Positions 30,055-38,449 of a DNA stretch of 64,000 nt are shown here, one piece after another. A program made the translations under genes and the position numbers. Origin of the DNA: Streptococcus orisasini (GTDB lineage Bacteria > Bacillota > Bacilli > Lactobacillales > Streptococcaceae); assembly GCF_001431045.1 (NCBI RefSeq), contig NZ_BCLE01000030.1:110319-174318 (forward strand), written 5' to 3'. The notes below the pieces were generated by a model. It had not been told where the DNA came from. It made no database searches and worked only from the letters and a program-made list of their open reading frames with translations. How positions within the stretch are numbered: position 1 is the first letter of the stretch; every line of letters begins with the position of its first letter.

Positions 30055-30432
30055 ATGTTGAAAACATATCCAGCAATTTTTCATAAGGAAGAAGAAGGGT
30101 ACTGGGTTGAATTTCCTGAATTTGGCGGAGGTACGCAAGGGAAAGACTTGGAAGAAGCCATGAAACATGCGCGTCAAATGTTAGAGAGTGTACTGGCATC
30201 TTATCTGGATGAGGGAATGCAACTGCCTGCTCCAAGCGATATTCGTAAACTATCTGCAGAGGATGGTTTTGTTAGCCTGATTCAGGCTGATCCCAGTCCC
30301 TACCTTAGAAATACTAAAGCTATCCGAAAGAATGTAACGGTTCCTGAATGGCTGGTGCGATTGGCAGATCGCAATCAAGTGAATTATTCCGAAGTGCTGA
30401 CTAAGGCTTTAGAAAAGAAGCTACAATTGTGA
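30055..30432 (+). CDS. hicB: HicB-family antitoxin
   Basis: 125 residues. The N-terminal partial RNase H-like domain (YPAIFHKEEEGYWVEFPEFGGGTQGKDLEEAMKHA) is the HicB signature. The C-terminal part (VPEWLVRLADRNQVNYSEVLTKALEKKL) is a ribbon-helix-helix DNA-binding segment. HicB binds and neutralises HicA and represses the pair, probably at the palindrome in the promoter. It starts 16 bases after hicA with GAGGAGG upstream. Confidence 0.9.
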   Translation: MLKTYPAIFHKEEEGYWVEFPEFGGGTQGKDLEEAMKHARQMLESVLASYLDEGMQLPAPSDIRKLSAEDGFVSLIQADPSPYLRNTKAIRKNVTVPEWLVRLADRNQVNYSEVLTKALEKKLQL

Positions 30433-30442
30433 ATTAATTGAA

Positions 30443-30484
30443 AGTGCTAGAAAGATTGATTTCTAGCGCTTTTTGAGGTATAAT
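30443..30484 (+). promoter_or_regulatory. hicAB terminator overlapping the CRISPR array promoter
   Basis: AGTGCTAGAAA (30443-30453) pairs with TTTCTAGCGCT (30460-30470), followed by five T, a terminator for hicAB. TTGATT (30456-30461) lies in the hairpin loop and, after 17 bases, TATAAT (30479-30484) completes a promoter firing into the leader. Confidence 0.7.
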
Positions 30485-30585
30485 ATAGATAATTAAATGT
30501 TTAAAAAGGAATCATTTTGAAGCTGAAATCTGGCTGAGATGAATGGCGCGATTACGAAATTTCGAGACGAAAATTGGTCCACGAG
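30485..30585 (+). promoter_or_regulatory. CRISPR leader
   Basis: About 100 transcribed bases before the first repeat. The 3' end (GGCGCGATTACGAAATT ... CCACGAG) closely resembles the S. pyogenes type II-A leader end, where the last bases anchor Cas1-Cas2 integration. This places the newest spacers at the left end. Confidence 0.8.
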
Positions 30586-32001
30586 GTTTTAGAGCTGTGT
30601 TGTTTCGAATGGTTCCAAAACATGAGATTTACAGATCCTGATAGTGGTAAAGTTTTAGAGCTGTGTTGTTTCGAATGGTTCCAAAACAAATGATAAACCA
30701 TTCAATCGCTATCGCCGGTTTTAGAGCTGTGTTGTTTCGAATGGTTCCAAAACGAAGTAAATATCATCTAAAGCAGTAGGATTGTTTTAGAGCTGTGTTG
30801 TTTCGAATGGTTCCAAAACTTTAGCAGAAGTTCTAAGCGTTGGCTCCCTGTTTTAGAGCTGTGTTGTTTCGAATGGTTCCAAAACCAGCTCTTGCTGTGC
30901 TTGCTCCGGTTGCTAGTTTTAGAGCTGTGTTGTTTCGAATGGTTCCAAAACCAGTGCCTGTTGCAGCGAGCACAGATGAAAGTTTTAGAGCTGTGTTGTT
31001 TCGAATGGTTCCAAAACAGCTTGTTCTTTACCAGCTTGCAAGTCGAAGTTTTAGAGCTGTGTTGTTTCGAATGGTTCCAAAACTTAATACTATGTCTAGA
31101 TTACAACGTGAAAGTTTTAGAGCTGTGTTGTTTCGAATGGTTCCAAAACATGGCAAGAGTTTATGCTTTCGCAATGTTTGTTTTAGAGCTGTGTTGTTTC
31201 GAATGGTTCCAAAACGCTTGACCAAGGCTTGCCGTTCTCGTCCAAGTTTTAGAGCTGTGTTGTTTCGAATGGTTCCAAAACCATCGGTGTTAATGAGATT
31301 GCAAGCAGAAAAGTTTTAGAGCTGTGTTGTTTCGAATGGTTCCAAAACTTTAAAATTATACAGAGGAAAAAAGCTGGAGTTTTAGAGCTGTGTTGTTTCG
31401 AATGGTTCCAAAACAGGATCTCCCGGATATATTCCGCCGCTTCCGTTTTAGAGCTGTGTTGTTTCGAATGGTTCCAAAACGACGGCGCTCAGCGGGGCGA
31501 GCAAGGCGCAGTTTTAGAGCTGTGTTGTTTCGAATGGTTCCAAAACTTTGGTGTATAGCACGTTTTCAAATGCTGTGTTTTAGAGCTGTGTTGTTTCGAA
31601 TGGTTCCAAAACACTAATGCTTAATTCCCTTTACGGTAAATTGTTTTAGAGCTGTGTTGTTTCGAATGGTTCCAAAACCCTCGACATATAATTTGTGAAT
31701 TGTGAATTGTTTTAGAGCTGTGTTGTTTCGAATGGTTCCAAAACTCTAAGCGTTAATAAATACAGTCATAAAGTGTTTTAGAGCTGTGTTGTTTCGAATG
31801 GTTCCAAAACCAGCCATTTGATCGTCCGATTGATATTATAGTTTTAGAGCTGTGTTGTTTCGAATGGTTCCAAAACTTCTAATCTAGATTTAATAAAACC
31901 GGGAATGTTTTAGAGCTGTGTTGTTTCGAATGATTCCAAAACCTTAGATGTATACACTAAGCTTATTGAATTGTTTTAGAGCTGTGTTGTTTCGAATGGT
32001 T
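30586..32001 (+). CRISPR. Type II-A CRISPR array, 21 full repeats plus one truncated
   Basis: Direct 36-base repeats begin GTTTTAGAGC and end GGTTCCAAAAC. Starts run every 66 bases from 30586 to 31246, then 31313 and every 66 bases to 31973. All 21 spacers are 30 bases except spacer 11 (31282-31312), which is 31. Repeat 21 (31907-31942) has GAATGATTCC instead of GAATGGTTCC. The terminal repeat (31973-32001) loses its last seven bases. Spacers differ from each other, and spacer 14 (31481-31510) is markedly GC-rich. Same orientation as the cas genes. Confidence 0.98.
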
Positions 32002-32126
32002 GCTGCAGTTAAATTACGAACTAGTTTGAAATTGATTTATCTGTTTGTGTTTTTTAAGTTAAGTTTGTAGTGGGCGAAAGAGATAAAGGTGACGGGGAAC
32101 TGAGGATCCTTTTTTTGTTAGTAAAA

Positions 32127-32152
32127 AAGCTGCAGTGAAATCGCTGCAGCTT
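32127..32152 (-). terminator. Terminator of irvR
   Basis: AAGCTGCAG and CTGCAGCTT form a nine-base stem; on the minus strand it is followed by a run of T. Confidence 0.7.
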
Positions 32153-32176
32153 GAGTTATTTTGAGTCTTGGTTTGC

Positions 32177-33070
32177 TTAAGTAATAACAGTGCCGATGAT
32201 TTTAATATCATCATCTTCTTGCAGGATGATATCATCGTAGCGGGAGTTGAGCGAAATCAATCTGATTTCTTGCTCTTTTTTGTATAATTTTTTAAGGTAG
32301 GCTTTATTGTTCACGATGACAATGATAAACTGACCATGATAAATTTCGGGAGTTTTCTTGACAAAAATGACATCACCGTTATAAAACAAGGGTTCCATAC
32401 TGTTGCCACTTACTTTAAGAGCAATATCATGCTTGGGAATAGGCGCCGGATATTGGATGGTCTCTTGCTTTTCATGATCAACCCAAATGCCAGTACCAGC
32501 CGATACTTCGCCGTAAAGTACAATTGTCTCGTAACGGTTCCCTAAGGCTTGATAGAGGTTCTTGGCCTTTTTAATGCTGTCTAAATAGACATTATCTTGA
32601 TTTTTAATTTCATTAGCAATAAACTTATCAACAATTTTTTGATATTCAGCGCCGCCGACCTCTTCTGACATTTTTCTGTCCGCCAAGTGTTTTTTGGCAG
32701 TTAGTTTTGTGGCTTGCTTTTGTTCGGACAGCTGCTGTTGGCTGAAATCTAAGACTTTCAGCTGTCTTTTATGGTTTAGCTGCCGAGCAGTATAGGTAAT
32801 TTTTTCAAGCACGGAAGAAGTAGATTTTTTTGAAAATCGAGGATCAATATCAGATTTTTTCAATCCAAAATAATCAGCAATCTTTTGGATGTTCCCAGCC
32901 TTTGGCAGCGTCCTTCCTTTGACATATTCGTTGAAACTACTTTTGGGAATATTAAGAATAGATGCTAATTGGGATTGTTTCATGCCGCTCTCTTCCAGCA
33001 GCCGTTGGATGTTGGAAGAAATCACTTTCAGGTCTTCCAAATCTTGTGGCGTTAATTTTCCGCGTCCCAT
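32177..33070 (-). CDS. irvR: LexA-like self-cleaving repressor IrvR
   Basis: 297 residues. An N-terminal HTH of the Xre/Cro type (MKQSQLASILNIPKSSFNEYVKGRTLP, about 30-56) precedes a Lys/Gln-rich linker and a C-terminal S24 peptidase domain. The cleavage site is Ala191-Gly192 (VSAGTG), the nucleophile Ser224 (SGNSMEP) and the general base a Lys near 260 (YLKKL). This is the HdiR/IrvR type, cleaved during stress. In S. mutans IrvR represses irvA and lies beside the CRISPR locus and gbpC, as here. Call rests on architecture plus neighbourhood. Confidence 0.85.
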   Translation of the reverse strand: MGRGKLTPQDLEDLKVISSNIQRLLEESGMKQSQLASILNIPKSSFNEYVKGRTLPKAGNIQKIADYFGLKKSDIDPRFSKKSTSSVLEKITYTARQLNHKRQLKVLDFSQQQLSEQKQATKLTAKKHLADRKMSEEVGGAEYQKIVDKFIANEIKNQDNVYLDSIKKAKNLYQALGNRYETIVLYGEVSAGTGIWVDHEKQETIQYPAPIPKHDIALKVSGNSMEPLFYNGDVIFVKKTPEIYHGQFIIVIVNNKAYLKKLYKKEQEIRLISLNSRYDDIILQEDDDIKIIGTVIT

Positions 33071-33104
33071 GTTTCACCTTCTTTAGAAAAATACTATCTA
33101 CATA

Positions 33105-33133
33105 ATAATACCGCGTTCAATTGCAAAAGTAAA
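33105..33133 (-). promoter_or_regulatory. irvR promoter
   Basis: On the minus strand TTTACT (33128-33133), a 17-base spacer and TATTAT (33105-33110). Divergent from the irvA promoter about 20 bases away. Confidence 0.5.
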
Positions 33134-33151
33134 TAAAAAAGGAGTAAATGC

Positions 33152-33180
33152 TTGACTTTCGTTTTAAAACGAACTATAAT
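33152..33180 (+). promoter_or_regulatory. irvA promoter with 16-base operator palindrome
   Basis: TTGACT (33152-33157), 17 bases and TATAAT (33175-33180). The spacer is filled by the perfect palindrome TTCGTTTTAAAACGAA (33158-33173), an ideal site for IrvR repression. Confidence 0.8.
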
Positions 33181-33186
33181 GTTTCT

Positions 33187-33422
33187 ATTGAAAATAGTTT
33201 TCATGAGAGAACAGTTTTGGCAATGTAAAATCTTCACCTCACAATTCACAACTTCAAAATTTCAAAATCTTTGTTCCTGCCAAAACAACTGACTAGTTTC
33301 CCTTTTTCTAAGTCAGCTCTCTTTATGAAAGTCAAGAGTGTTTGCCAGGCACTGCTATTTTTGACCTTAGCCTCTACATGGAGTCTATGGGAATGTTAGT
33401 AAGATGAAAGGGGATGTAATTA
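33187..33422 (+). promoter_or_regulatory. Long structured 5' leader of irvA
   Basis: About 235 bases lie between the predicted start and the irvA codon. Nested complementary arms are visible: TTTTCATGAGAGA (33198-33210) with TCTCTTTATGAAA (33318-33330), and inside them GTTTTGGCA (33214-33222) with TGCCAAAAC (33278-33286). In S. mutans the irvA mRNA leader acts in trans on gbpC mRNA; the seed here was not identified. Confidence 0.55.
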
Positions 33423-33668
33423 GTGGAGAAGTTGACATTGCGAGCTCTCAGAGTGAACTATAGTTTAAGTCCTAAAGAGGTGGCTGATTGTCTAGGCATT
33501 CAACAAGAAACTCTGCTAAAGTATGAAGAAGATAGTTCTGATATCCCCATTCATCTGGCTAACGCTTTGGCTGATTATTATGATGTTAATCTAGATTCTG
33601 TTTTTTTAGGTCAAACGTCCGATTTAAAACAGAAATTCAAAGAAAGCAAGTTTAAGAACAATCTTTAA
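33423..33668 (+). CDS. irvA: Small helix-turn-helix regulator IrvA
   Basis: 81 residues from a GTG, with AAAGGGG upstream. It is an Xre-type HTH (VNYSLSPKEVADCLGIQQETLLKYEEDSSDIPIHLANALADYYDVNLDSVF) with a short basic tail and no other domain. Position between irvR and gbpC and the long leader match S. mutans irvA, required for stress-induced dextran-dependent aggregation through gbpC. Its DNA target is not known to me. Expression is likely controlled by IrvR at the palindrome in its promoter. Confidence 0.8.
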   Translation: MEKLTLRALRVNYSLSPKEVADCLGIQQETLLKYEEDSSDIPIHLANALADYYDVNLDSVFLGQTSDLKQKFKESKFKNNL

Positions 33669-33772
33669 AATTCTAATTAGATTATTCGTGTTTTAAATTT
33701 AATTATTTTTTCATTTTAACAAGAAATCGCGGTTTAAAAATTTAGAAAAATTTAATTTATAAGTCAAAATTA

Positions 33773-33809
33773 TTGAAAATATGTCTCATTTTGGTATAAT
33801 GGGACATAT
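33773..33809 (+). promoter_or_regulatory. gbpC promoter with inverted repeat across the -10
   Basis: TTGAAA (33773-33778), 16 bases and TATAAT (33795-33800) with an extended TGG. ATATGTCTC (33779-33787) and GGGACATAT (33801-33809) form an inverted repeat with one mismatch, centred on the -10 region, so a repressor could bind here. Confidence 0.6.
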
Positions 33810-33853
33810 ATTTTTTTATTTATAAATTAAAATTAATATAAGGAAAAGTTTTT

Positions 33854-35608
33854 ATGAAATCAAAAACCGCTAAGATTACTTTGTTAGGCGGCCTTACTTT
33901 GGCAGCATTTGGAACAACAAATGTATTAGCAGAAGAGGCAGCAGTCGATCAAACTCCTAGTACCGCTGCAAATGCAAATACTGCTCAAGCAGCACCTACA
34001 GCTTCTAATCAGCAAGTTCAGTCACCATCAGTAACGGTTACCAAAACTGAGACAGTTGGCGATACTACAGTGACAACATCACATGTTACTTCTAAAGAAT
34101 TAGAAGAGGCTAAGGCAACGGCACATTATGTTGGCTTAAATGTTACTGAAACTTCTGCTAAGCAGCAGCCTTCTGTAGCGGCAGCAGATGCTGATAACAA
34201 AGCTCAGACTCAAACAATTAATCAGGCAGTTTCCGATTATAATAAAGCCAAGGAGCAGCATGCCAAGGATAAGGAGCAATATCAAGCTGATTTAGCAACA
34301 TACAATACTAAAAAGGCTGAATATGATGCTAAAAAGAAAGCTTATGATGACTATCGTCAGCAAGTGGCTTCTGGTCGCAATGCGGGCAGGGTTGCAGTAG
34401 CACAAGGGCTTCTTTTTGAAAATGAATCTAATGCTACGGTAAGTATCCAAGGTGTTGACCGTTACATGAACAAGGATGCTCGGGCTGCTCATCAGACAGA
34501 TGATATTTTACAGCAGTTTAACACAGACAAATATTCTGAGGATGATTTTTCTTCTGTTAATCCTTACGACCCTAAAGAAGATGTTTGGTTTAGAATGTCT
34601 GTCGGTGATACGGTAACAGTTACTTATGACAATATCCAAAATTCAAGATACAACGATAAAAAGATTCGTAAAGTTGTCACAACTTACACACTAAACCAAT
34701 CAACTAGCAGTGAAAACACCGCCATTGTCGAGCTTTTTCATGATCCGACCAAGACGATTTTTATTGGTGCTCAGACTTCTAATCCTGGCAGAAATGACAA
34801 GATTAGTGTTACGATGCAGATCACTTTTTATGATGAAAATGACGAAGTCATTGATTTAAGTGATAATAGAGCCATTATGAGTCTGTCTTCGCTCAATCAC
34901 TGGATAACTGAACACGGTGACCATGTCGAAAAAGTTGCCTTGGGAAATAATGACTTTATCCAAATTCCAGGTTCATCAGTAAACAAGTACGGCAATGAGA
35001 TTTACTCTGCTAATGATAATCAGTATAAGAAAAATGGAGCAACTTTTGATGGTGACGGTGAGGACGGCTGGGATGCAGTCAATGCCGATGGCGCTCCTCG
35101 TGCTGCTACAGCCTATTATGGAGCTGGTGCCATGATTTATAAAGGTGAGCCTTTTACCTTTACTGCTGGCGGTAATGACCAGTACTTGCCAACTATTATT
35201 TGGTTTGCGACAAATTCGACCATTGCTGTTTCTGAAGATCCTGGTGAAGAACCTAAAAAACCGGAAGAACCGAAATTGGAAAGACCTTCAGTTGCTTGGC
35301 ATAAAAACTTTATTGTGGAAGCACAGGGAATTCCTCCGGAAGTTCCAGAAGATCCAGAAGTGCCAATGCCACAGACACCAAAACCACCGACATCGCCAAG
35401 AGCGGATCGTCCAGCTAGTATGGTTTCGGTTAAATCAAGGGACTTTAGACTTGCCCGTAAAAATGAAACACGTGTCAGAGAACGCAGCTATCAGCCAATG
35501 CTTCCTCAAACAGGCGCTGACAGCCATAATTACTTAGCCGCTTTTGGTTTTGTTTCAGTAGCTTTTGCAACAGCTACTTTACTGGCAGCCAAAAAACGTG
35601 AAGAATAA
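33854..35608 (+). CDS. gbpC: Glucan-binding surface protein GbpC, LPXTG-anchored
   Basis: 584 residues, close to S. mutans GbpC. A signal peptide (MKSKTAKITLLGGLTLAAFG..., cut near AEE) precedes an Ala/Thr/Gln-rich region. A Lys/Tyr-rich helical stretch follows (about 125-170), then the dextran-binding GbpC/Spa domain (about 190-460, with YDPKEDVWFRM and LFHDPTKTIFIGAQTSNPGRNDKISVTMQI). A Pro/Glu-rich wall-spanning segment ends in LPQTG (550-554), a hydrophobic helix and KKREE, a sortase A substrate. It binds dextran and drives dextran-dependent aggregation in biofilm. Preceded by irvR and irvA. Confidence 0.93.
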   Translation: MKSKTAKITLLGGLTLAAFGTTNVLAEEAAVDQTPSTAANANTAQAAPTASNQQVQSPSVTVTKTETVGDTTVTTSHVTSKELEEAKATAHYVGLNVTETSAKQQPSVAAADADNKAQTQTINQAVSDYNKAKEQHAKDKEQYQADLATYNTKKAEYDAKKKAYDDYRQQVASGRNAGRVAVAQGLLFENESNATVSIQGVDRYMNKDARAAHQTDDILQQFNTDKYSEDDFSSVNPYDPKEDVWFRMSVGDTVTVTYDNIQNSRYNDKKIRKVVTTYTLNQSTSSENTAIVELFHDPTKTIFIGAQTSNPGRNDKISVTMQITFYDENDEVIDLSDNRAIMSLSSLNHWITEHGDHVEKVALGNNDFIQIPGSSVNKYGNEIYSANDNQYKKNGATFDGDGEDGWDAVNADGAPRAATAYYGAGAMIYKGEPFTFTAGGNDQYLPTIIWFATNSTIAVSEDPGEEPKKPEEPKLERPSVAWHKNFIVEAQGIPPEVPEDPEVPMPQTPKPPTSPRADRPASMVSVKSRDFRLARKNETRVRERSYQPMLPQTGADSHNYLAAFGFVSVAFATATLLAAKKREE

Positions 35609-35620
35609 TGATATGATATA

Positions 35621-35652
35621 AAAACTGAGAAGACTTTCTTTCTCAGTTTTTT
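35621..35652 (+). terminator. Terminator of gbpC
   Basis: AAAACTGAGAA (35621-35631) pairs exactly with TTCTCAGTTTT (35640-35650), with further T. Confidence 0.8.
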
Positions 35653-35678
35653 GTTTTGGTACTAAGCTTGAGTTTTCA

Positions 35679-35765
35679 AAAAAAGAAGGGGGTTAAGTAT
35701 CAATCAGTTTTCCGGCTGTTCTTGTTTTCCTCCCAATAAATCTATGGTAAGGCCCCTTCTTTTTT
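35679..35765 (+). repeat. 13-base inverted repeat with 61-base loop upstream of lepA
   Basis: AAAAAAGAAGGGG (35679-35691) and CCCCTTCTTTTTT (35753-35765) are exact reverse complements. The right arm ends three bases before the lepA -10 (TGTTATAAT, 35765-35773), so it lies upstream of that promoter. It could terminate transcription from the left, or be a small mobile repeat. Confidence 0.5.
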
Positions 35766-35806
35766 GTTATAATAAAGCTACTGATTAATTTTGACAAGGA
35801 TAAAAA

Positions 35807-37636
35807 ATGGATATTAAAAATTTAAAAAAACGTCAGGAGAAAATTAGGAATTTCTCAATTATAGCTCATATTGATCATGGGAAATCCACTCTGGCGGATC
35901 GTATTTTAGAAAAAACGGAGACGGTTTCTAGCAGGGAAATGCAGGCTCAGCTGTTGGATAGTATGGACTTGGAGCGTGAGCGCGGTATTACCATTAAACT
36001 GAATGCTATTGAGCTTAATTACACGGCTAAAGACGGTGAGATTTACATTTTTCACCTGATTGACACACCGGGGCATGTGGACTTTACCTATGAGGTCTCC
36101 CGCTCTTTAGCTGCCTGTGAGGGAGCGATTTTGGTGGTAGACGCTGCCCAGGGAATTGAAGCTCAAACCTTGGCAAATGTTTACCTTGCTTTGGACAATG
36201 ATCTGGAAATTTTACCAGTCATCAATAAAATTGATTTGCCAGCTGCGGATCCCGAGCGCGTGCGGGCTGAGATCGAAGATGTCATCGGTCTTGATGCTAG
36301 TGAAGCTGTTCTAGCATCTGCTAAGGCAGGAATTGGCATTGAAGATATTCTTGAACAGATTGTCGAAAAGGTTCCAGCTCCAGCCGGCGATGTCGAAGCT
36401 CCGCTTAAAGCGTTGATCTTTGATTCTGTTTATGATGCCTATCGCGGGGTTATCTTGCAGATCCGTGTCATGGATGGAATGGTTAAGCCAGGGGATAAAA
36501 TCATGCTGATGAGCAATGGCAAGACCTTTGAGGTGACAGAAGTAGGTATCTTTACTCCTAAGGCGATTGGCCGTGATTTTCTGGCGACTGGAGATGTTGG
36601 TTATTTGGCAGCTTCTATCAAAACAGTAGCTGATACGCGTGTCGGTGATACTGTAACGCTGGCCAACCGTCCGGCTGCTGAGCCGCTCCATGGTTACAAG
36701 CAGATGAATCCCATGGTTTTTGCAGGAATTTACCCAATTGATTCCAGCAAATACAATGATTTACGTGAAGCTTTGGAAAAACTGCAGCTCAATGATGCCA
36801 GCCTGCAGTTTGAACCGGAAACTTCTCAGGCTTTGGGCTTTGGTTTCCGCTGTGGTTTCCTGGGGTTATTGCATATGGATGTAATTCAGGAGCGCTTGGA
36901 GCGTGAGTTTAACATTGATCTTATTATGACAGCGCCATCGGTTGTTTATCATGTCAATACGACTGACGGTGAAATGTTGGAAGTGTCCAATCCATCTGAA
37001 TTTCCAGATCCGACTAAGGTTGATACGATTGAAGAACCTTACGTTAAAGCGCAGATTATGGTGCCGCAGGAATATGTCGGCAGCGTCATGGAATTGGCGC
37101 AGCGCAAGCGCGGTGATTTTGTGACCATGGACTATATTGACAATAACCGTGTCAATGTCATCTATCAGATACCGCTGGCTGAAATTGTTTTTGATTTCTT
37201 TGATAAATTAAAATCATCAACACGCGGCTATGCCAGCTTTGACTATGAAATTTCTGAATATCGGAAATCGCAGCTGGTTAAAATGGATATTCTGCTCAAC
37301 GGGGACAAGGTTGATGCCCTCAGCTTTATTGTGCACAAGGAATTTGCCTATGAACGCGGCAAGCTGATTGTTGAGAAGCTCAAGAAAATTATTCCGCGCC
37401 AGCAATTCGAAGTGCCTGTTCAGGCAGCTATCGGTCAGAAAATTGTGGCTCGTTCAGACATCAAAGCCCTGCGCAAGAACGTTCTTGCTAAATGTTACGG
37501 CGGCGATGTTTCTCGGAAACGCAAACTTCTTGAAAAGCAAAAGGCTGGGAAAAAACGGATGAAGTCTATCGGTTCGGTTGAAGTACCGCAGGAAGCCTTC
37601 TTAAGCGTGCTTTCTATGGACGATGATGACAAGTAA
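35807..37636 (+). CDS. lepA: Elongation factor 4 (LepA)
   Basis: 609 residues, family length. The translational GTPase domain has AHIDHGKST (G1), RERGITI (G2), DTPGHVDF (G3) and NKIDLP (G4). EF4-specific C-terminal parts follow, with [16 protein letters not shown] and the terminal [11 protein letters not shown]. It back-translocates or remodels stalled ribosomes. Single gene with its own extended -10 promoter; gbpC next to lepA is also found in S. mutans. Confidence 0.97.
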   Translation: MDIKNLKKRQEKIRNFSIIAHIDHGKSTLADRILEKTETVSSREMQAQLLDSMDLERERGITIKLNAIELNYTAKDGEIYIFHLIDTPGHVDFTYEVSRSLAACEGAILVVDAAQGIEAQTLANVYLALDNDLEILPVINKIDLPAADPERVRAEIEDVIGLDASEAVLASAKAGIGIEDILEQIVEKVPAPAGDVEAPLKALIFDSVYDAYRGVILQIRVMDGMVKPGDKIMLMSNGKTFEVTEVGIFTPKAIGRDFLATGDVGYLAASIKTVADTRVGDTVTLANRPAAEPLHGYKQMNPMVFAGIYPIDSSKYNDLREALEKLQLNDASLQFEPETSQALGFGFRCGFLGLLHMDVIQERLEREFNIDLIMTAPSVVYHVNTTDGEMLEVSNPSEFPDPTKVDTIEEPYVKAQIMVPQEYVGSVMELAQRKRGDFVTMDYIDNNRVNVIYQIPLAEIVFDFFDKLKSSTRGYASFDYEISEYRKSQLVKMDILLNGDKVDALSFIVHKEFAYERGKLIVEKLKKIIPRQQFEVPVQAAIGQKIVARSDIKALRKNVLAKCYGGDVSRKRKLLEKQKAGKKRMKSIGSVEVPQEAFLSVLSMDDDDK

Positions 37637-37760
37637 GGCTAAGAAATCTTGCGAGTTAAGCTTAGTGTTTCTAATTTAAGAGATTCTTTGACAGAAGTAA
37701 GAGATAAGTTTAGAAGTTAAAGCTTTAAAACTGAATTTTCAAGCTGTCGGCTATCAAACT

Positions 37761-37796
37761 TACAATCAAATAGATTGAATCGTTGATTGTATTTTT
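37761..37796 (+). terminator. Terminator after lepA
   Basis: TACAATCAA (37761-37769) pairs with TTGATTGTA (37783-37791), followed by five T. The rest of 37637-37890 shows nothing clear besides an AGAAAGGAAGG ribosome binding site. Confidence 0.7.
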
Positions 37797-37890
37797 AGCT
37801 AAGAGTGATAGCAGCCTGTTATGAGACTTGTCAGCAGAAGGTTAAAAGTTTGTTTGATAAAAGCAAGACAGTTAGAAAGGAAGGATTCAT

Positions 37891-38367
37891 ATGTCCATTA
37901 GATTGGCTCAAATAAAAGATATTCCAGCTATTGAAAAACTTTTGCGTCAGATATTTCAAGTTCATTCTCAAATGCGGCCGGATCTTTTTGGGGAAACTGA
38001 TCAGGGAAGTAAGTATTCTGCAAAAGAGCTAGAAGAACTCCTGCAGGATGCTTCTAAGCCGATTTTTGTCTATGTTGATGATCAGGAACACATTTTAGCG
38101 CACATGTTTCTAGTGATAAAAGAAAAGGAAAGTTCTTCTATTTCAAAATCTGTGAAGACACTCTTTATTGATGATTTGTGTGTATCCGAAGAAGCTAGGG
38201 GGCAAAAGATTGGACAGGAGCTCTATGATTTTGCCTTGGAATATGCAAAAGAGCTTGGCTGCTATGATTTAACCCTTAATGTTTGGAATGATAACAAGCG
38301 GGCTCTGGCTTTTTATGAACGCCAGGGGATGAAGCCTCGTGAAACTAAAATGGAAAAAATTCTGTAA
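37891..38367 (+). CDS. GNAT family N-acetyltransferase
   Basis: 158 residues with AAAGGAAGG upstream. The GNAT acetyl-CoA pyrophosphate loop appears as VSEEARGQKIGQELYDFALEYAKE, followed by LNVWNDNKRALAFYERQGMKPRETKM, the usual last strands. Such proteins acetylate small amines or protein N-termini. Nothing in the context identifies the substrate. Confidence 0.88.
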   Translation: MSIRLAQIKDIPAIEKLLRQIFQVHSQMRPDLFGETDQGSKYSAKELEELLQDASKPIFVYVDDQEHILAHMFLVIKEKESSSISKSVKTLFIDDLCVSEEARGQKIGQELYDFALEYAKELGCYDLTLNVWNDNKRALAFYERQGMKPRETKMEKIL

Positions 38368-38449
38368 AAAATCATAAAAGACCTGTTTTTTTAAGGGAAA
38401 ATTGTGTAAAATAAAGGGAAGAGTAAAATTTGAAATTGGAGGGCTGATT

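Noticed and set aside
30840..31617. Open frames encoding repeated FRAVLFRMVPK or LELCCFEWFQN units
   Set aside because: They are translations of the CRISPR repeats and spacers; their periodicity is exactly 66 bases and they have no ribosome binding sites.
31679..31708. Spacer 17 sharing 12 bases with the irvA leader (CACAATTCACAA)
   Set aside because: The match is short and AT-rich with no extension across the spacer; not evidence of self-targeting.
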